Source: Apoderus coryli (lineage: Eukaryota; Arthropoda; Insecta; Coleoptera; Attelabidae). From it: a DNA stretch of 64,000 bases. Both the position numbers and the translations under genes were made by a program. The notes under the pieces are model-generated. The model had not been told where the DNA came from. It made no database searches and saw only the letters and a program-made list of their open reading frames with translations. Of this stretch, positions 53,358-64,000 are shown in pieces. The stretch lies in NCBI GenBank assembly GCA_911728435.2, contig OU452204.1:1550001-1614000 (forward strand), given 5' to 3'. Each line of letters opens with the position of its first letter. Positions within the stretch are counted from its first letter, which is position 1.

Positions 53358-53439
53358 ACCGCAGCAGGCATTAACCATAACCACAACCATAACCACAGAA
53401 ATCTTATATTATATTATATATAATATACAGGGTTGCCAA

Positions 53440-54930
53440 CACCTCCGAAAGAAGATCTACTAAATGAGATTATCGAATCTACTAGAAATCTACTATACCA
53501 GAAATACATTGAGGTGGGGGGAGACGCTCTAACGTGGCCAAAAGCGGGTGCAGGTACGCCATATTGGTATACGATATCTATCATTTGTCGTGCTTTCAAG
53601 TTTATAGTGTTATTTACGAGTATTTTACAAGTTTACTTAAGTTTTTCGTGTTTTTTTGGACGGTTATTTGACAATATACTATAATGGTGTCCTGTGCTGT
53701 GCGTAGTTGCAGTAGTAGAAGTGAAATCGACCAGAAAATATCAGGATTAACGTTTCATAGGTATGTACCAAATATTGTAAACATTGTACATGGACGTATT
53801 TAGGGTTTTTTTAGGCGAACTTATTAAAACACATTATTATAGGAGTGGTAGCATTCTCTTTCTGCACTGAACAATTGATACGTGCATTGTAGTTTATTTT
53901 TTTTTTTTACAAATTCTTTTACTTGATTTCTACTCTCAAACTCTCTACTTTTTCATCACTTTCTAGCAAAAAAGACCCCTAAATGTGTGTTAAAAACATA
54001 TTCTGGTTTTTAGATTTCCTAAAGATCCTCCTGGTAGACATATCTGGACAGAATATGTGTCTCGAATTAATTGGATACCAACGAGAAATGTACACAAATA
54101 TAATTTATCCAGATCATGATTATCTTCCTGGACCATTTTCTGAATTTTCGAAATTCATTATTGTTTATATTGCTGGATTGTTGTTTTTAGTTTAAAGAAG
54201 CAAATTATTTGCAGAGAATGTCGAGATGCATTAATAAGTGTTATTCTTTTATTAAAATGAAGGCAAAAAAAGGATTTACAAATTCCTTCAAAAGATGTTT
54301 TAGACGTTTGCTTCCAATCCGAAAAGATCATAAAAAATCATGTAGTAGCTACTAATGAAAAGTTGTCCGCAGGATTCATAATAAACCTTGTTTTAAAGGA
54401 ATTTGTAAATAGTAATATTTTTCCTAATTTAGTTGTGCACGGTTTTGATCAAATCAGTGTTTGATAACCATATACATTTACTGATCAAATCTATTGCGAC
54501 TAAATATGTTAATACCAGGATGTATTATTTAAGTAAAAATAAAGTGGATAAGCATAGCGCAACATTTAAATAAAATTGTTATGTTTAAGGGGTATTAATA
54601 TATAATTTATAAAGTACTAAGGTCTTTTATTCGTGTATTTAGGTATTAAATATCAATAATTACCTATATTTAAGTATTTTGTACACTGCATAATATTTGA
54701 AAATAAAGTATAAACCCAAGCTGCAAATTAAAAGCAAAAACGTCAACAAAAATAGTTAATGCGGCTCTGGAGAATCCGCCATATTGGTATGCGCTTACGC
54801 CCCACCCAATGCACCCGTTTCTGTATAATGTAAAATAATGCTTATAGCGTCTCCTTATATCTCAATGATATAAGAAAGCTACGTAGTTTTCTTATTCTAT
54901 GTCGAAATTTCATAAAATCCAAACACTTGA
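53440..54930 (+). mobile_element. P-element-type transposon relic
   Basis: Decayed inverted repeats flank a THAP/transposase remnant: 53507-53552 (CATTGAGG..GGAGACGCT..GCGGGTGCA) pairs with 54810-54867 (TGCACCCG..AGCGTCTCC..CTCAATG). Outer flanks match more weakly. Termini and duplication could not be fixed. Internal sequence is deleted relative to a full P-type transposase. Confidence 0.5.
53684..54580 (+). pseudogene. P-element/THAP9-like transposase, internally deleted
   Basis: Exon 1 (53684-53760) encodes MVSCAVRSCSSRSEIDQKIS..F-H-R, the THAP start with its C-x4-C pair; GTATGT follows. Exon 2 opens after TTTTTAG at 54014 with FPKDPPGRHIWTEYVSRINW, and loses frame before the THAP C-x2-H. 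The next part has S-K-F-I-I-V-Y-I-A-G, C-R-E-C-R-D-A-L, IPSKDVLDVCFQSEKIIKNH and, after one more frameshift, IKSIATKYVNTRMYYLSK. This tail matches the C-terminal region of P-element and THAP9-type transposases. The RNase H-like catalytic core between the parts is missing. Confidence 0.62.
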
Positions 54931-55915
54931 TTGGTTGATCTCTATAAAGATAACTGGCAACGTAGCGAGTGAGTGCATCTTTTGCGTGCACGCAAGTAGG
55001 GATGCACACGTTTAAGAGGGGAATCTGAAACGGTTAGTTACAAAAATGGCCGCTAGTATGGTTGTATTCTTGGTTGCCTAAGGCTGTATTCATTTAAAAA
55101 TATCCATTTCTTAAATTATAACATATTTTAATATATTCTTCTCCTCACTAGGTGGCGCCAAAACTAATACATAGTGACCCTAAAATGTAATATTTCTATT
55201 TTGGGTAATCATTATTTTTATTCTTTTTTGTGCATATATTCGTTTGTAATACAGACTGTAAGTATAATATATTATTGGTACCTAGGTATTATATCTATAT
55301 ACAAGATATAAGCAAGTTATGTTCGATATACCTATAAGGTTGTTAGTTGGATTTTGATCTTTTTTTATTTAATTCGGTACTTTTTTATTTCAATAGGTAG
55401 GTACCCACCTACTTTGATTTTAACTTTGTTTTCAGGAAATAATTTTTGATTTATGATTCAAATCTTTTTGAATAGTATCTTTGATTTTTTACTAAAAAAT
55501 TAAGATTTAAATCTTTTCAAAATAATTTATATTTTTAAAAATGTTTATATTTATAGGTAAGGTGTATTTATTATATCCAAATAAAATATTTATTTTATAT
55601 TAGACATGAGGCACTACTTATAGGTACATAATATAGGTATTTTATTCTATATCAGATAAATAAAACAAATAGTTATATAATTCATTTATTATGAAATCAT
55701 TCTCACTACAATCAATTACAAATAGGTATAAAATCAATTATAATGATAGTAACAATCTCAACAAAAGGTAAGAGTTTGGCTGGAAGCCATTCTTTCACTC
55801 TCCCTAAGAAAAATAACACACTACAGTGTGTCCTCGGATCGGTGAAACGGCTCATGTAAAAGACAAAAAATCATACGAGTTTAACATATTTTTTTTTTAT
55901 TATTCTTGAACCGCT
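54931..55915. other. nothing recognised
   Basis: AT-rich sequence with scattered TAGGTA words and no supported gene or repeat boundary. Confidence 0.5.
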
Positions 55916-55917
55916 AT

Positions 55918-56288
55918 TCTAATTTTTTTCAGGTTACTTTTTTCTTGGGGTGTTCGGTTCTTATAAAAATTCCTCTTTACACAACTTCTCTACATAAAAA
56001 TATTCATATTTATTTTCGTCACTATCAAACTAAAATCATACGACGTTTCGTTACTAATTAGTAACTTCCTCAGGTTGAAACAACATTTTTTTCCCTTTCC
56101 TTTCTAACACAAATTCCAATACGTCAATATCAATAAAATAACAAACAATTTTCATTATATTTACAAACACATTTAATACATTCAAACATAATAAAATACA
56201 TTTTTATTTAAAAAGATGAAACTATTGCCTGATATGTTGTGTTGACAACACACCCCAAGAAAAAAGTAAACTGAAAAAAATTAGAGTT
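55918..56288. repeat. inverted-repeat element with hammerhead-like motif
   Basis: AATTTTTTTCAGGTTAC and TTCTTGGGGTGTT near 55918-55953 pair with AACACACCCCAAG and GTAAACTGAAAAAAATT near 56247-56288. Inside, on the minus strand at about 56044-56083, CCTGAGGA-A-GTTAC..GTAAC-GAAACGTCG has a hammerhead-like core (CTGANGA, stem II, GAAA) with one bulged A. Confidence 0.45.
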
Positions 56289-56341
56289 TAACTTTGATCT
56301 AGCCCTGCTTGGTGTGAAACTAATTTAAGACAATCAGTTAA

Positions 56342-56725
56342 AATTACGACAAAATGTGATTAAGAAAAATTATTCCGAATGAAAAACTACTGAGTAACTG
56401 TGCGAACATCTTAGACCTACTTTGAATTTTTGCTTTTTTTCTCTTTTTTTCCTTTCTGATAGCAGATAGTACAAAATGTTTTGAAGAAAGTTGTTCAGAA
56501 AGAGATAATAAATAAAACACTATTTATTATAAATGGGTATTTAAATTAAACATGAAATATTCAAGGATTTTTTTTCAAACAAGAAAAAAGAAAAGGATCA
56601 AATTCAAAATATGGACAGACGGCTTTCAAATTTTACTTTGAAATTTCGTACTGTTACTCAGTTTTTCATTTTGAATAAATTTTCTTAATAACATAACATA
56701 ACATAATTTTGTCGTAACCGAAAGA
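56342..56725. mobile_element. foldback MITE-like repeat
   Basis: TACGACAAAATGTGATTAAG..ACTGAGTAAC near 56342-56405 pairs with GTTACTCAG..CTTAATAAC..ATTTTGTCGTAA near 56650-56718. It has ~65 bp imperfect arms and ~250 bp spacer without coding content. Confidence 0.55.
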
Positions 56726-56744
56726 ACACCAGCTCAATTAAAAC

Positions 56745-57055
56745 AAACTGTTGCCCTCGAGGCACGAATACCTCTCCATATTTCAATGTAAAAGTAATAT
56801 TTCTGTGAGCTTTTTGTCAATAGTTGTTCTCTCTACACGCTTTATTTCTAAATAAAATATTATTTTTTTTATTGCAGACTTCAGCTATGTTTTTTTTTCA
56901 CGGACGCCCATGGTACATACATTTTTTCAGTATAATAGAAAAATAGGAACCGATTATGTGTGAAAACTGATTTTTCTAAAAAAATCATCCAACTGTTTTA
57001 GACTTATAGACAGACAGACACACACACACCATCACACAAACACTTTTCCAAAAAC
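56745..57055 (+). mobile_element. 2.3 kb repeat, copy 4 (internally deleted)
   Basis: Starts AAACTGTTGCCCTCGAGGC like copy 1, keeps the first ~120 bp and one TTCACGGACGCCCATGG unit, then the ACAGACAGACACAC microsatellite (57007-57035). The 3' hairpin end is missing. Confidence 0.7.
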
Positions 57056-57056
57056 A

Positions 57057-57660
57057 TTATATTCGCAATAAAGTTAGAGAGGTTTCGCGAGTTCTTCTTT
57101 TTTTTTGCCTTTGTGCTTCTATTGATATCAAAATAAATTCTGGGTCAATACATCGTGTCCCTTTTCCAATTCTGTCTCTAACTATCTCAGGAGCTATACA
57201 ATCACCATAAAATGTTTTTAATTTTGGCAACCTCTTTCCAAAAATACTCATCTCGGAAAATTTCTTCAATAAAGAGGTCTATTGTATCATTTATGTATAC
57301 AACTCATTTTCAATATTCTAAAATAAAGAAGGAGTCATTGTAGGTATATCCATACAACTAAAAAGTTCACTCGTATGAGAATACGTACTACCCGAAGCCA
57401 TAGTACCCCACACTGTACCAATATTTATATCTGACTTTTCCTTTTCAGGATTTTCGGTGTCATACTGGTAAATATTTTTGCATGAATTGCAAGAAAACAC
57501 AATCGTGCTGGTTAGCCCTTTGCCTCGTGATTTTTCTCCAGCTATTTGCAATTTTCCTAGAGTGCACTTTTTGGAGTGCCTTTAATTATGTACTCATCTT
57601 GACTTTCCTTTTCTACAGTCAGTGGACAAGTGTTAATGCTAAAATGTAATTAAAAATACG
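57057..57660 (-). pseudogene. Mutator-like transposase fragment
   Basis: Minus-strand pieces: N-T-C-P-L-T-V-E-K-E (about 57600-57640); KGLTSTIVFSCNSCKNIYQY and ELFSCMDIPTMTPSLF (57318-57551); DRIGKGTRCIDPEF (57057-57269). The C-x2-C..L-D-I-P-x-M series resembles the N-terminal domain of a large Mutator-like transposase family in arthropods, in which a C-x2-C motif precedes a F-C-x-x-M-x-x-P/L-D-I-P motif. Frames are discontinuous and no catalytic domain is visible. Confidence 0.5.
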
Positions 57661-57918
57661 TTGTTTTAATCACATGAAATTGCAGTATTAAGTACATGAT
57701 ATATAATCTTTCATATTCATCTGATGAAATACTCCCCGCTTCCTTTTTGTCATGCTTTTCATCCGTAAAAGCATAAGATCTTAAATCATAACTTTCAGAT
57801 CTAAAAAAAATAATATATATATTATTTTCAGACCTTTTTTTGCGTTTCATTAATATTGTTATTTATATTATTTTCATTCAGCCCAGGTCTAGAATGAATT
57901 TTATTTATATAACATATA

Positions 57919-58778
57919 CAGGGTCTCCTATGGTGACGACACATTAGAATATTTCAGAGACTACCTTGAATTGAATTTCAAAAATTTCGGCATCTAAATA
58001 TGGTCTACTCAAATCACATAATATCAACTGCATAACACCTTCGGTTCTGCCAGAAGTTGATGGCGACTTTGTTGTTTTAAATAGAACGTTCTATATTTTA
58101 TTACATTTTTAGATTCTACGTGAGTTTGTAGACATGTTTCCTGTATCATGTTGTATGCCTAATTCCAATGAAAAGGATGTTAGAAAAACAGTTGAAAAGT
58201 TTATCTTACTTATCATTAAAAATGAGGGCAATTTTGTAACAGGTGTTCGATGATAAGTAAGATAAAATTAGAAAAATATATGTACCATTTGAAAAAATTG
58301 ATTTTCAAACGTACTTTCTAACATCCATTTGTATGTATGTATCTATACTTTTTTGACGACCTCGTATGAATAAATCTGAAAATATCTTATGGAATCGGAG
58401 ACCTTACTTTCTAAGAAAACACATATAAAATAATTAACAGAGACGTCCTTATGAGAAAAAATTAATATTATTTGGTCCTAAAATGTAAATTTTGACATAA
58501 ATCTTGATAAAAGCACGTCAGAAACGACTGAAATTAGGCATACAACATGATACAGGAAACATGTCTACAATCTTACGTAGAATCCAAAAATGTAATAAAA
58601 TATAGGATGTTCTATTTAAAATAACAAAGTCGCCATCAACTTCTGGTAGAACCGGAGGTGTATACAGTTGCTATTGTGTTATTTGAGTAGACCAAATTTA
58701 GATGCCTAAATTTTTGAAATTCAATTCAAGGTATAATCTCTGAAATATTCTAATGGGTCGGCACCATAGGACACTCTG
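57919..58778. mobile_element. Tc1/mariner-type TIR element, short (860 bp)
   Basis: CAGGGTCTCCTATGGTG..GACACATTAGAATATTTCAG pairs with CTGAAATATTCTAATGGG..CACCATAGGACACTCTG. TA flanks both ends (57917-57918 and 58779-58780). The arms match those of the 49667-52092 element in order and content (about 250 bp plus), with a short centre. It is non-coding. Confidence 0.78.
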
Positions 58779-58780
58779 TA

Positions 58781-59930
58781 TATAACTTTAGAAAATGAGT
58801 TTGACAAAATACCCAGTGACATTAAAAAAAAATTGTCTCTGATTGAACCTATATTTCGCATAGAAATAAACATTTTTATATACCTACTTACCTTTGAGAA
58901 TTTAAATGTATAGGACTTCCCTCCGAAAAATCTTCAAGTACATTATTTCCATTAGTTTCGCTGTAAATTTTTTAAATATGAAACTAAGGAAAAAAAATGG
59001 TGTCGTCATATTGCCCAAATATTCCTTTTCCAATATATTTTTTTTAAAATGTTAGGCAACTTAACTAATTTGCGTAAAAATTAGTATCTCTTAATGGCAT
59101 GTTATTGTATTTTCTTAAATCTGAGTTTAACTGTAATTAATTTGGTTATTAAAATAATTGACATCATCTGACTAACATTTTTGATTTGAGGAAATCAAGT
59201 TACACTCATTTATATGACGATAAATCTTGGATACTAATTCTGAACACGCTGTATAACTTAAAAGAAGAGTATCAATAAGTTAAATGTAAACTGGTTATCA
59301 CCAACGTAAACAGTTTTTCTTGAAATTTACTATATACTCGAAAATATTATGTAAATCGGTACTGGGTTATTCTACGTAAATAACAAACTGCCCAATTGGT
59401 TCGTAAATAATTTTACTTATAAAAAAAAACTAATACTACAAATAATACGAAATAACACAAAACTAGGTCTTCGCTTATCATCTGGTTATAGTTACAATAA
59501 TTAGGTATACGTACATAAAAGGGATGAATGAAAGATAGAAATAGATATTATATTTATGGTGTATGTGAAAAACTGGTTCTATTGTCCTCGGTGGTAAGTA
59601 TATCGATTATTGCGGAATGTTTTAGATATTGTCAACAGATTATTTTTGTCTTGCTGTGTATAAATTGAAAAAAAAGTGAACTGTAAGCGGCGCCCATAGC
59701 GGCATCTCTTCAATGCTGTCCCAACTACAAACAAAATGTTCGGTGCCTATATTTATAAAGAAATTATAAGAAAATGGCGGATATTTGAAGGGAAATATGA
59801 GATATTTTTTTATATATGGATATTGTCTAATACAGAAAGTTTTCACGTACAATTTTAATTACAAGTGATTGTTAAATATATAAATTAGGTAATAAAGCAA
59901 TATTATCATTATTAAATATTAGAATCATAG
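58781..59930. other. nothing recognised
   Basis: AT-rich non-coding sequence. A 70-codon minus-strand frame near 59.64-59.85 kb has no supporting features. Confidence 0.5.
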
Positions 59931-59934
59931 CACA

Positions 59935-60460
59935 AAATGAGGAAAAAGTTGCTGACTTTGAACTCAATTTATTAAGTAATTATTTATTGTTGTAGCCTCA
60001 AAATACCTTATTACCTAATCCAAACCTTAGTCTTTAAAACCCTATTAAAATTTTTGCTACCAGATACGTATTAGTGGAGATTTCCATCCACAAAAATATA
60101 TCTGTAAATTTGAAAAAATTACCCATGTTTGAACTCAATTTATGAGTTAACTATTTAATCTTTCCGCTTGAAAATACTTCATTACCTAATCCCATCTTTT
60201 GTCTTTAAAACCCAATAAAAATTTTTGCTAGCAGATACGTCTTAGTAGCGACTACCATGCGCAAAATTATGCCTGCAAAGCGAAATATGATGATTTTCTA
60301 ACTCTGTTTTTGAACTAACTATCCAATATTTCAACTTCAAAATACTTCAATACCTAATCCCATCTTTACTCTTTAACTCACTATCAAAATTTTTGCTACC
60401 AGATACGTATTAGTGGAGTCTACCATGCGCAAAAATAGGTCTGCAAACGATTGTATTCAA
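59935..60460 (+). repeat. ~170 bp tandem repeat, three units
   Basis: The anchor CAGATACGTATTAGTGG occurs at 60061, 60232 and 60400 (periods 171 and 168). Each unit also has AATACTTCATTACCTAATCC and AAAATTTTTGCTACC. Units are diverged by roughly 10-20% by eye. The length is close to a nucleosome repeat, as in many satellites. Confidence 0.75.
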
Positions 60461-61110
60461 ACGCCCCTCTTTTAATCGCAATTTCAAATAAAGCTAGGTA
60501 TTCGCCCAAAACAAGTTGTGCATACGAACAAATTAACGCAACTTTGCATGCACGTAAATATTTGCGATCGATTCAAATAAAGCCCCCCTGATTATACTGA
60601 ACTGAATATTTGGCGAAACCGAAAGATCATCTTTTTTGTGATTGTATTTCACTTAACCTCGAAAACTTGTGAAAACAACCAAATCTGCTCTGAAAACTGG
60701 AAAATTATTTCGTCCATGATATTATTATCCATGTTTTAAACTTTTACAATTTATTGGTTTGATTCGAAATCATATGCCAATTCTTATCTCTCAATATTCA
60801 ATACTTTTAGAGGTTAACTGTTAACTTAACTGAACGAACTAACCGGTACCAAGAGGTTGATCAGTAAGCGGTAAGGGGGGTAGGAATTTTAATCAGTTTG
60901 GTAGAAGTGACCGATGTCGAAAGAATACACACAATCGTGAATGAACTGACAATTTTCAGATTGTTCACTTAGTTCAGTACGAAAGAATAACCCTATAGTC
61001 GGCCAAATTATACCAAATTAGGTATCCCAAATCATTTGTTGTTAGAAAATTACACACAGTGACCTCAAAATATCGCAAAACGGTGTAATTACACCCGAAT
61101 TGGGAACACT
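60461..61110. other. nothing recognised
   Basis: Non-coding interval between the tandem repeat and a LINE tail. Confidence 0.5.
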
Positions 61111-61532
61111 GATTGTATGTGGTCTTGTCCATTCTTCGCTGGAATACGCTATCGTGATATATGGTCGCCTTATTATCAGAGATGCCTGAGTGGGGGTACA
61201 AATGACTGAGTAGAGTATCATAGGTCGGCATAAGGGATATGTTAAATTTGGATACTCTTGACAAGCATAGAGTGTTAAAAGATTTATGTTTTATTTTTAA
61301 TATATTGTGCTGCAATTTTGCAAAGGATCTGATTTAATGTTCCAGCGAGTAATTTGTGACACTCAGATACTTTCTTTTTACCTACAAGAAGAAATAACTA
61401 TACTTATTTTTCACAAGTGGATAGAACTCTTCGTATTCTAAATGAGAAATTACAGGGTTGTTGGATTGGGTGGCATAAAATACGGAGACTTGTCACAATA
61501 AGCCCATGAGGCTGCAGTGAAACCGGGAACTC
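61111..61532 (+). pseudogene. LINE ORF2 C-terminal relic with 3' tail
   Basis: Plus-strand fragments S-S-L-E-Y-A-I-V-I-Y-G-R-L and DTLDKHRVLKDLCFIFNIL resemble the post-RT region of LINE ORF2, with many stops. It ends with CACAATAAGCCCATGAGGCT followed by GCAGTGAAACCGGG, shared with the tails at 10.7 and 41.04 kb. Confidence 0.5.
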
Positions 61533-62040
61533 ATGTCAAACCAAAGACCTTAATAACACAGGAGACCACATTGTTTACGTTTTCAGGGTTAGCAAACATC
61601 GTCCCTTCCTCTATTTATCCTAATACAAGCATTGCCAGACTTACAAATGTATTTGGAATATCTTTAAATTTTTGTCACAACAAATAAAAAATGAGCGATG
61701 TAAATAATTACTTGTAACTAAGATGTTAATAAAAAATTTTATTACTATACTTAGGTTATAAATTAGTACATTTTAAGATTAAATTGTACAAAACGGGATA
61801 ATTATTTTATTTTAGGAATTATTCTCATAGTAAAATAAAAGCGCACTACGGCAACATCGTTTACAACTTTACGCTTCTTGTACGACAGAACACGGCGTAA
61901 TGAATGAAATTATAATTTGCGACGTTGACGTTGAGAAACACTCATGTCATTAGCGCTTTTCATCGTTTTTTGAAGTATTTTCCTGTTTTGCGATATTCTT
62001 GTGTGTGTTTTTTTAAACTTTAAATATTTATTGAATAACT
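61533..62040. other. upstream region of the THAP pseudogene
   Basis: No gene is recognised. It is the 5' flank of the THAP pseudogene; no clear promoter motif was identified. Confidence 0.4.
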
Positions 62041-62766
62041 ATGGATCGTGGTTGTGTAGTTTGTGGAAAAGTGGATAGTTGATTTCCAGATTTAACTTTT
62101 CACAGGTAAGTGTGGTTATGTTTGGAAATTTGTTTGTGTTTGGTGTTAGTTTACACAGTGGCGGGGTTTGTTTGATATGATAAATTTGTTACATTTTGAA
62201 TTTTTATTTCTATTAAATTATTAGTAACAAAACCAAACAGATACTTTCTGAAAATAATGTTGGTTCATTTACGCCCAACAATGTAACCGCTTAGTAATTC
62301 AAAGCAGCATTAAAGAAGTAAGTAGTAAATCTACGTAGGATATTACCTCCCTAGCTCTGGAGTATAAGGCTGATTATAGCCTTTTTACATTAGGTACTTA
62401 TATTGTATTTTTTAAATTAGGTTTCCTCAGGAACCGGAAAAACAAAAACTCTGGTTTTCTTTAGTTGGCATTGCTAAAGGACCACTTTTGCCAAAAAATC
62501 CATGGTTATGCTCGGATCATTTTTTCCCAGAGGATCTGGTAACGAAATCTAAGGGAGCATGATTCGTTAGAAAGGGTGCAAATCTTCGACGGTGTGAAGG
62601 TGTTTTATTTTTGGATGATGCATCCACTAGGTAAAAAATATTTATAATTATATTTATTATATTATAATAATAATTTATATTCTTCTAGCTCTGACTCAAC
62701 CACAGATGTTAGGTCTGTGGACTCATCTGTTTTTGGAACACCTCCAATACCGAAAGAATATCCTAA
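62041..62766 (+). pseudogene. THAP-domain gene, three exons, two stops
   Basis: Exon 1 (62041-62105) starts ATG and encodes MDRGCVVCGKVDS, then a TGA (62080-62082), then F-P-D-L-T-F-H; GTAAGT follows. Exon 2 (62421-62630) follows an AAATTAG acceptor and encodes RFPQEPEKQKLWFSLVGIAK and W-L-C-S-D-H-F, completing the C-x2-C..C-x2-H THAP finger, with a second TGA at 62560-62562 inside K-G-A..F-V-R-K-G-A. Exon 3 (62689-62766) after TTCTAG is Ser/Asp-rich and ends at a GTAAGT donor, so more exons followed. Splice sites and frame are preserved but two nonsense changes disable it. It could be a host THAP gene or a P-type transposase 5' end. Confidence 0.68.
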
Positions 62767-63323
62767 GTAAGTTCTGTTATTATTATTTTTTGGATACAAT
62801 TAAACTAGCTAAGTAGATATGTGCATTAACCGCATTTATATCCATTTTTAGGATTGCTCAGCTATTCTTAGAATTAATTAATTAATTATATATTATGTAT
62901 TGTATACATAGTTCAAAAGCAGTCAGCGATCAGTACGCCACTGGCTGCAGAACGCATACCGGAGATTACAACGTTGCCAATGAGCAACTTGAAGGCGACA
63001 AGGACAAGTCTTTCTCTCTCTTACACATTACTTGTTTACAAGTAATGTTGGCTCGTGTTTGAAAGCACGTTATCAATGAAATATTTTGTATCCTGTGTTA
63101 CTAAGGTCTTTGTGTCAAACCGACCCTGACAAAAAATGAGAAATTATGTTTTTTGTGGTTCAATTTTGAAGTTTAAGCGTCAATTTAATTGTATTGAATG
63201 AAATATGTGATTTGTTTTTATTTGAAATTATGTAATGTGAAATTATCGCTAAGTAATTATACTTGTTTTACCAAATTTGTTAACTTTATTGTACTTTCCC
63301 GACCCATACGGCGTGTATTGTGA
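62767..63323. other. nothing firmly recognised
   Basis: A further THAP-gene exon might begin near 62920, but no homology supports it. The junction with gypsy sequence lies around 63324. Confidence 0.35.
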
Positions 63324-64000
63324 CGCGGTAAAAAAATTGAGACAAAGACGGATATAACCATTTTGAAGTTCGATTTAATAGTGATCCCAAAAATTATGCG
63401 ATCAGAAATTCTTGGTAGACTACATTATAATCATTTAGGAATAGAAAAAACTATTCTACGAGCTAGAGACCATGTTTATTGGCCATTTATTAGTAAGGAA
63501 ATAACAGATGTTAAAAATTGTCCAGCATGCCTGAGATATCAAAATTCTAATCAGAAAGAAACACTCATAAATAGAGAAATCCCTAAACGTCCATGGGAAA
63601 TAGTCGCGGCGGATTTATTTTATTTTAATGAAAAGCAATATTTGTTAATTGTAGACAGTTTCTCTAAATACCCTGAGGTATGTTGTTTAAATCGTGATAC
63701 TACTCATATTAATATCATTCACAATTTTAAAGCAGTGTTTGCCCGACATGGCAAGCCTGATATTTTGTATTCGGACAACGGTCCTCAATTTGTAAACTTT
63801 CAGTTTCAACAGTTTCTTCGTGAATGGGAAATTACCCATAAAACAAGCACACCCAGATATGCTCAATCTAACGGGTTTATCGAGCGACATGTCCAGACTA
63901 TTAAAAAAACGTTAAAAAAGGCTTTATATGATAATAAAGACATGTATATTTCACTTCTAGAACTTAGAAATACTCCATTCGATGGGAATGTTCCATCCCC
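63324..64000 (+). CDS. Ty3/gypsy integrase, partial (runs off window)
   Basis: The frame is open from after the TGA at 63321 to the last base (~225 codons, no stop); the first ATG is at 63396. It encodes D-L-I-V-I-P-K-I-M-R then an HHCC finger (LHYNHLGIEKT, then C-P-A-C). The catalytic core has Asp in VAADLFYF, Asp in YSDNGPQF and Glu in SNGFIERHVQ, with 35 residues between the last two (DD35E). This is the integrase part of a gypsy-group Pol, distinct from the errantivirus at 15-22 kb. No RT, RNase H or LTR precedes it, so the element is 5'-truncated or the integrase stands alone. Confidence 0.82.

Overview
This is a transposon-dense, AT-rich piece of an insect nuclear genome. Four things point to an insect: a spliced ZAD-type C2H2 zinc-finger gene (ZAD fingers are essentially an arthropod family), a complete errantivirus, Transib/THAP/hAT/Tc1-type DNA transposons, and several decayed non-LTR (LINE), Penelope-like and DIRS fragments. 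No order or species can be named from the sequence alone. I found no bacterial, organellar, rRNA or tRNA genes.

Region by region. 0.6-3.3 kb: a TA-flanked Tc1/mariner-type element with ~530 bp inverted arms, itself invaded by an LTR element now reduced to a solo LTR. 3.4-3.9 kb: a tandem array of a 299-nt unit carrying canonical hammerhead ribozymes (retrozyme-like). 4.0-11.5 kb: a minus-strand three-exon gene encoding two ZAD domains and about six zinc fingers (431 aa predicted). Its introns hold a Transib element (RSS-like ends, CGTCG duplication), LINE and mariner relics, and a palindromic element with hammerhead-like motifs. 12.8-27 kb: a modular palindrome of ~14 kb. Its left arm is interrupted by a nearly intact errantivirus (gag, frameshifted pol, spliced env, LTRs ~1% diverged, CATG duplication), and its right arm keeps the empty CATG site. 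The right arm carries a Crypton-like tyrosine-recombinase relic and a GGCGGTAAAG hairpin instead. 27-30 kb: THAP, LINE, small TIR-element and DIRS fragments. 30.5-39.4 kb: one long LINE (PHD-type ORF1, endonuclease, RT, TTA-repeat tail), interrupted by two oppositely oriented ~2.3 kb copies of one high-copy non-autonomous repeat. 39.8-47.7 kb: a hairpin MITE, LINE tails, two Penelope-like GIY-YIG tails in opposite orientation, and an unclassified transposon-like module with AACCT/AGGTT motif clusters. 47.8-52.1 kb: a third copy of the 2.3 kb repeat, split by a Tc1-type element at a TA that is uninterrupted in another copy. 52.9-53.4 kb: a hAT MITE packed with TATCGATA palindromes. 53.4-54.9 kb: a P-element/THAP transposase relic. 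56-59 kb: foldback, Mutator-like and Tc1-type fragments. 59.9-60.5 kb: a ~170 bp tandem repeat. 62.0-62.8 kb: a three-exon THAP pseudogene with two stops. 63.3 kb to the end: an open Ty3/gypsy integrase frame running off the window.

The only good candidate host gene is the ZAD zinc-finger gene; nearly everything else is mobile DNA at different stages of decay. Nested insertions with recoverable empty sites let several events be ordered. The elements most worth following up are the hammerhead retrozyme array, the double-ZAD gene, the DRE-like hAT MITE and the modular palindrome with its errantivirus.
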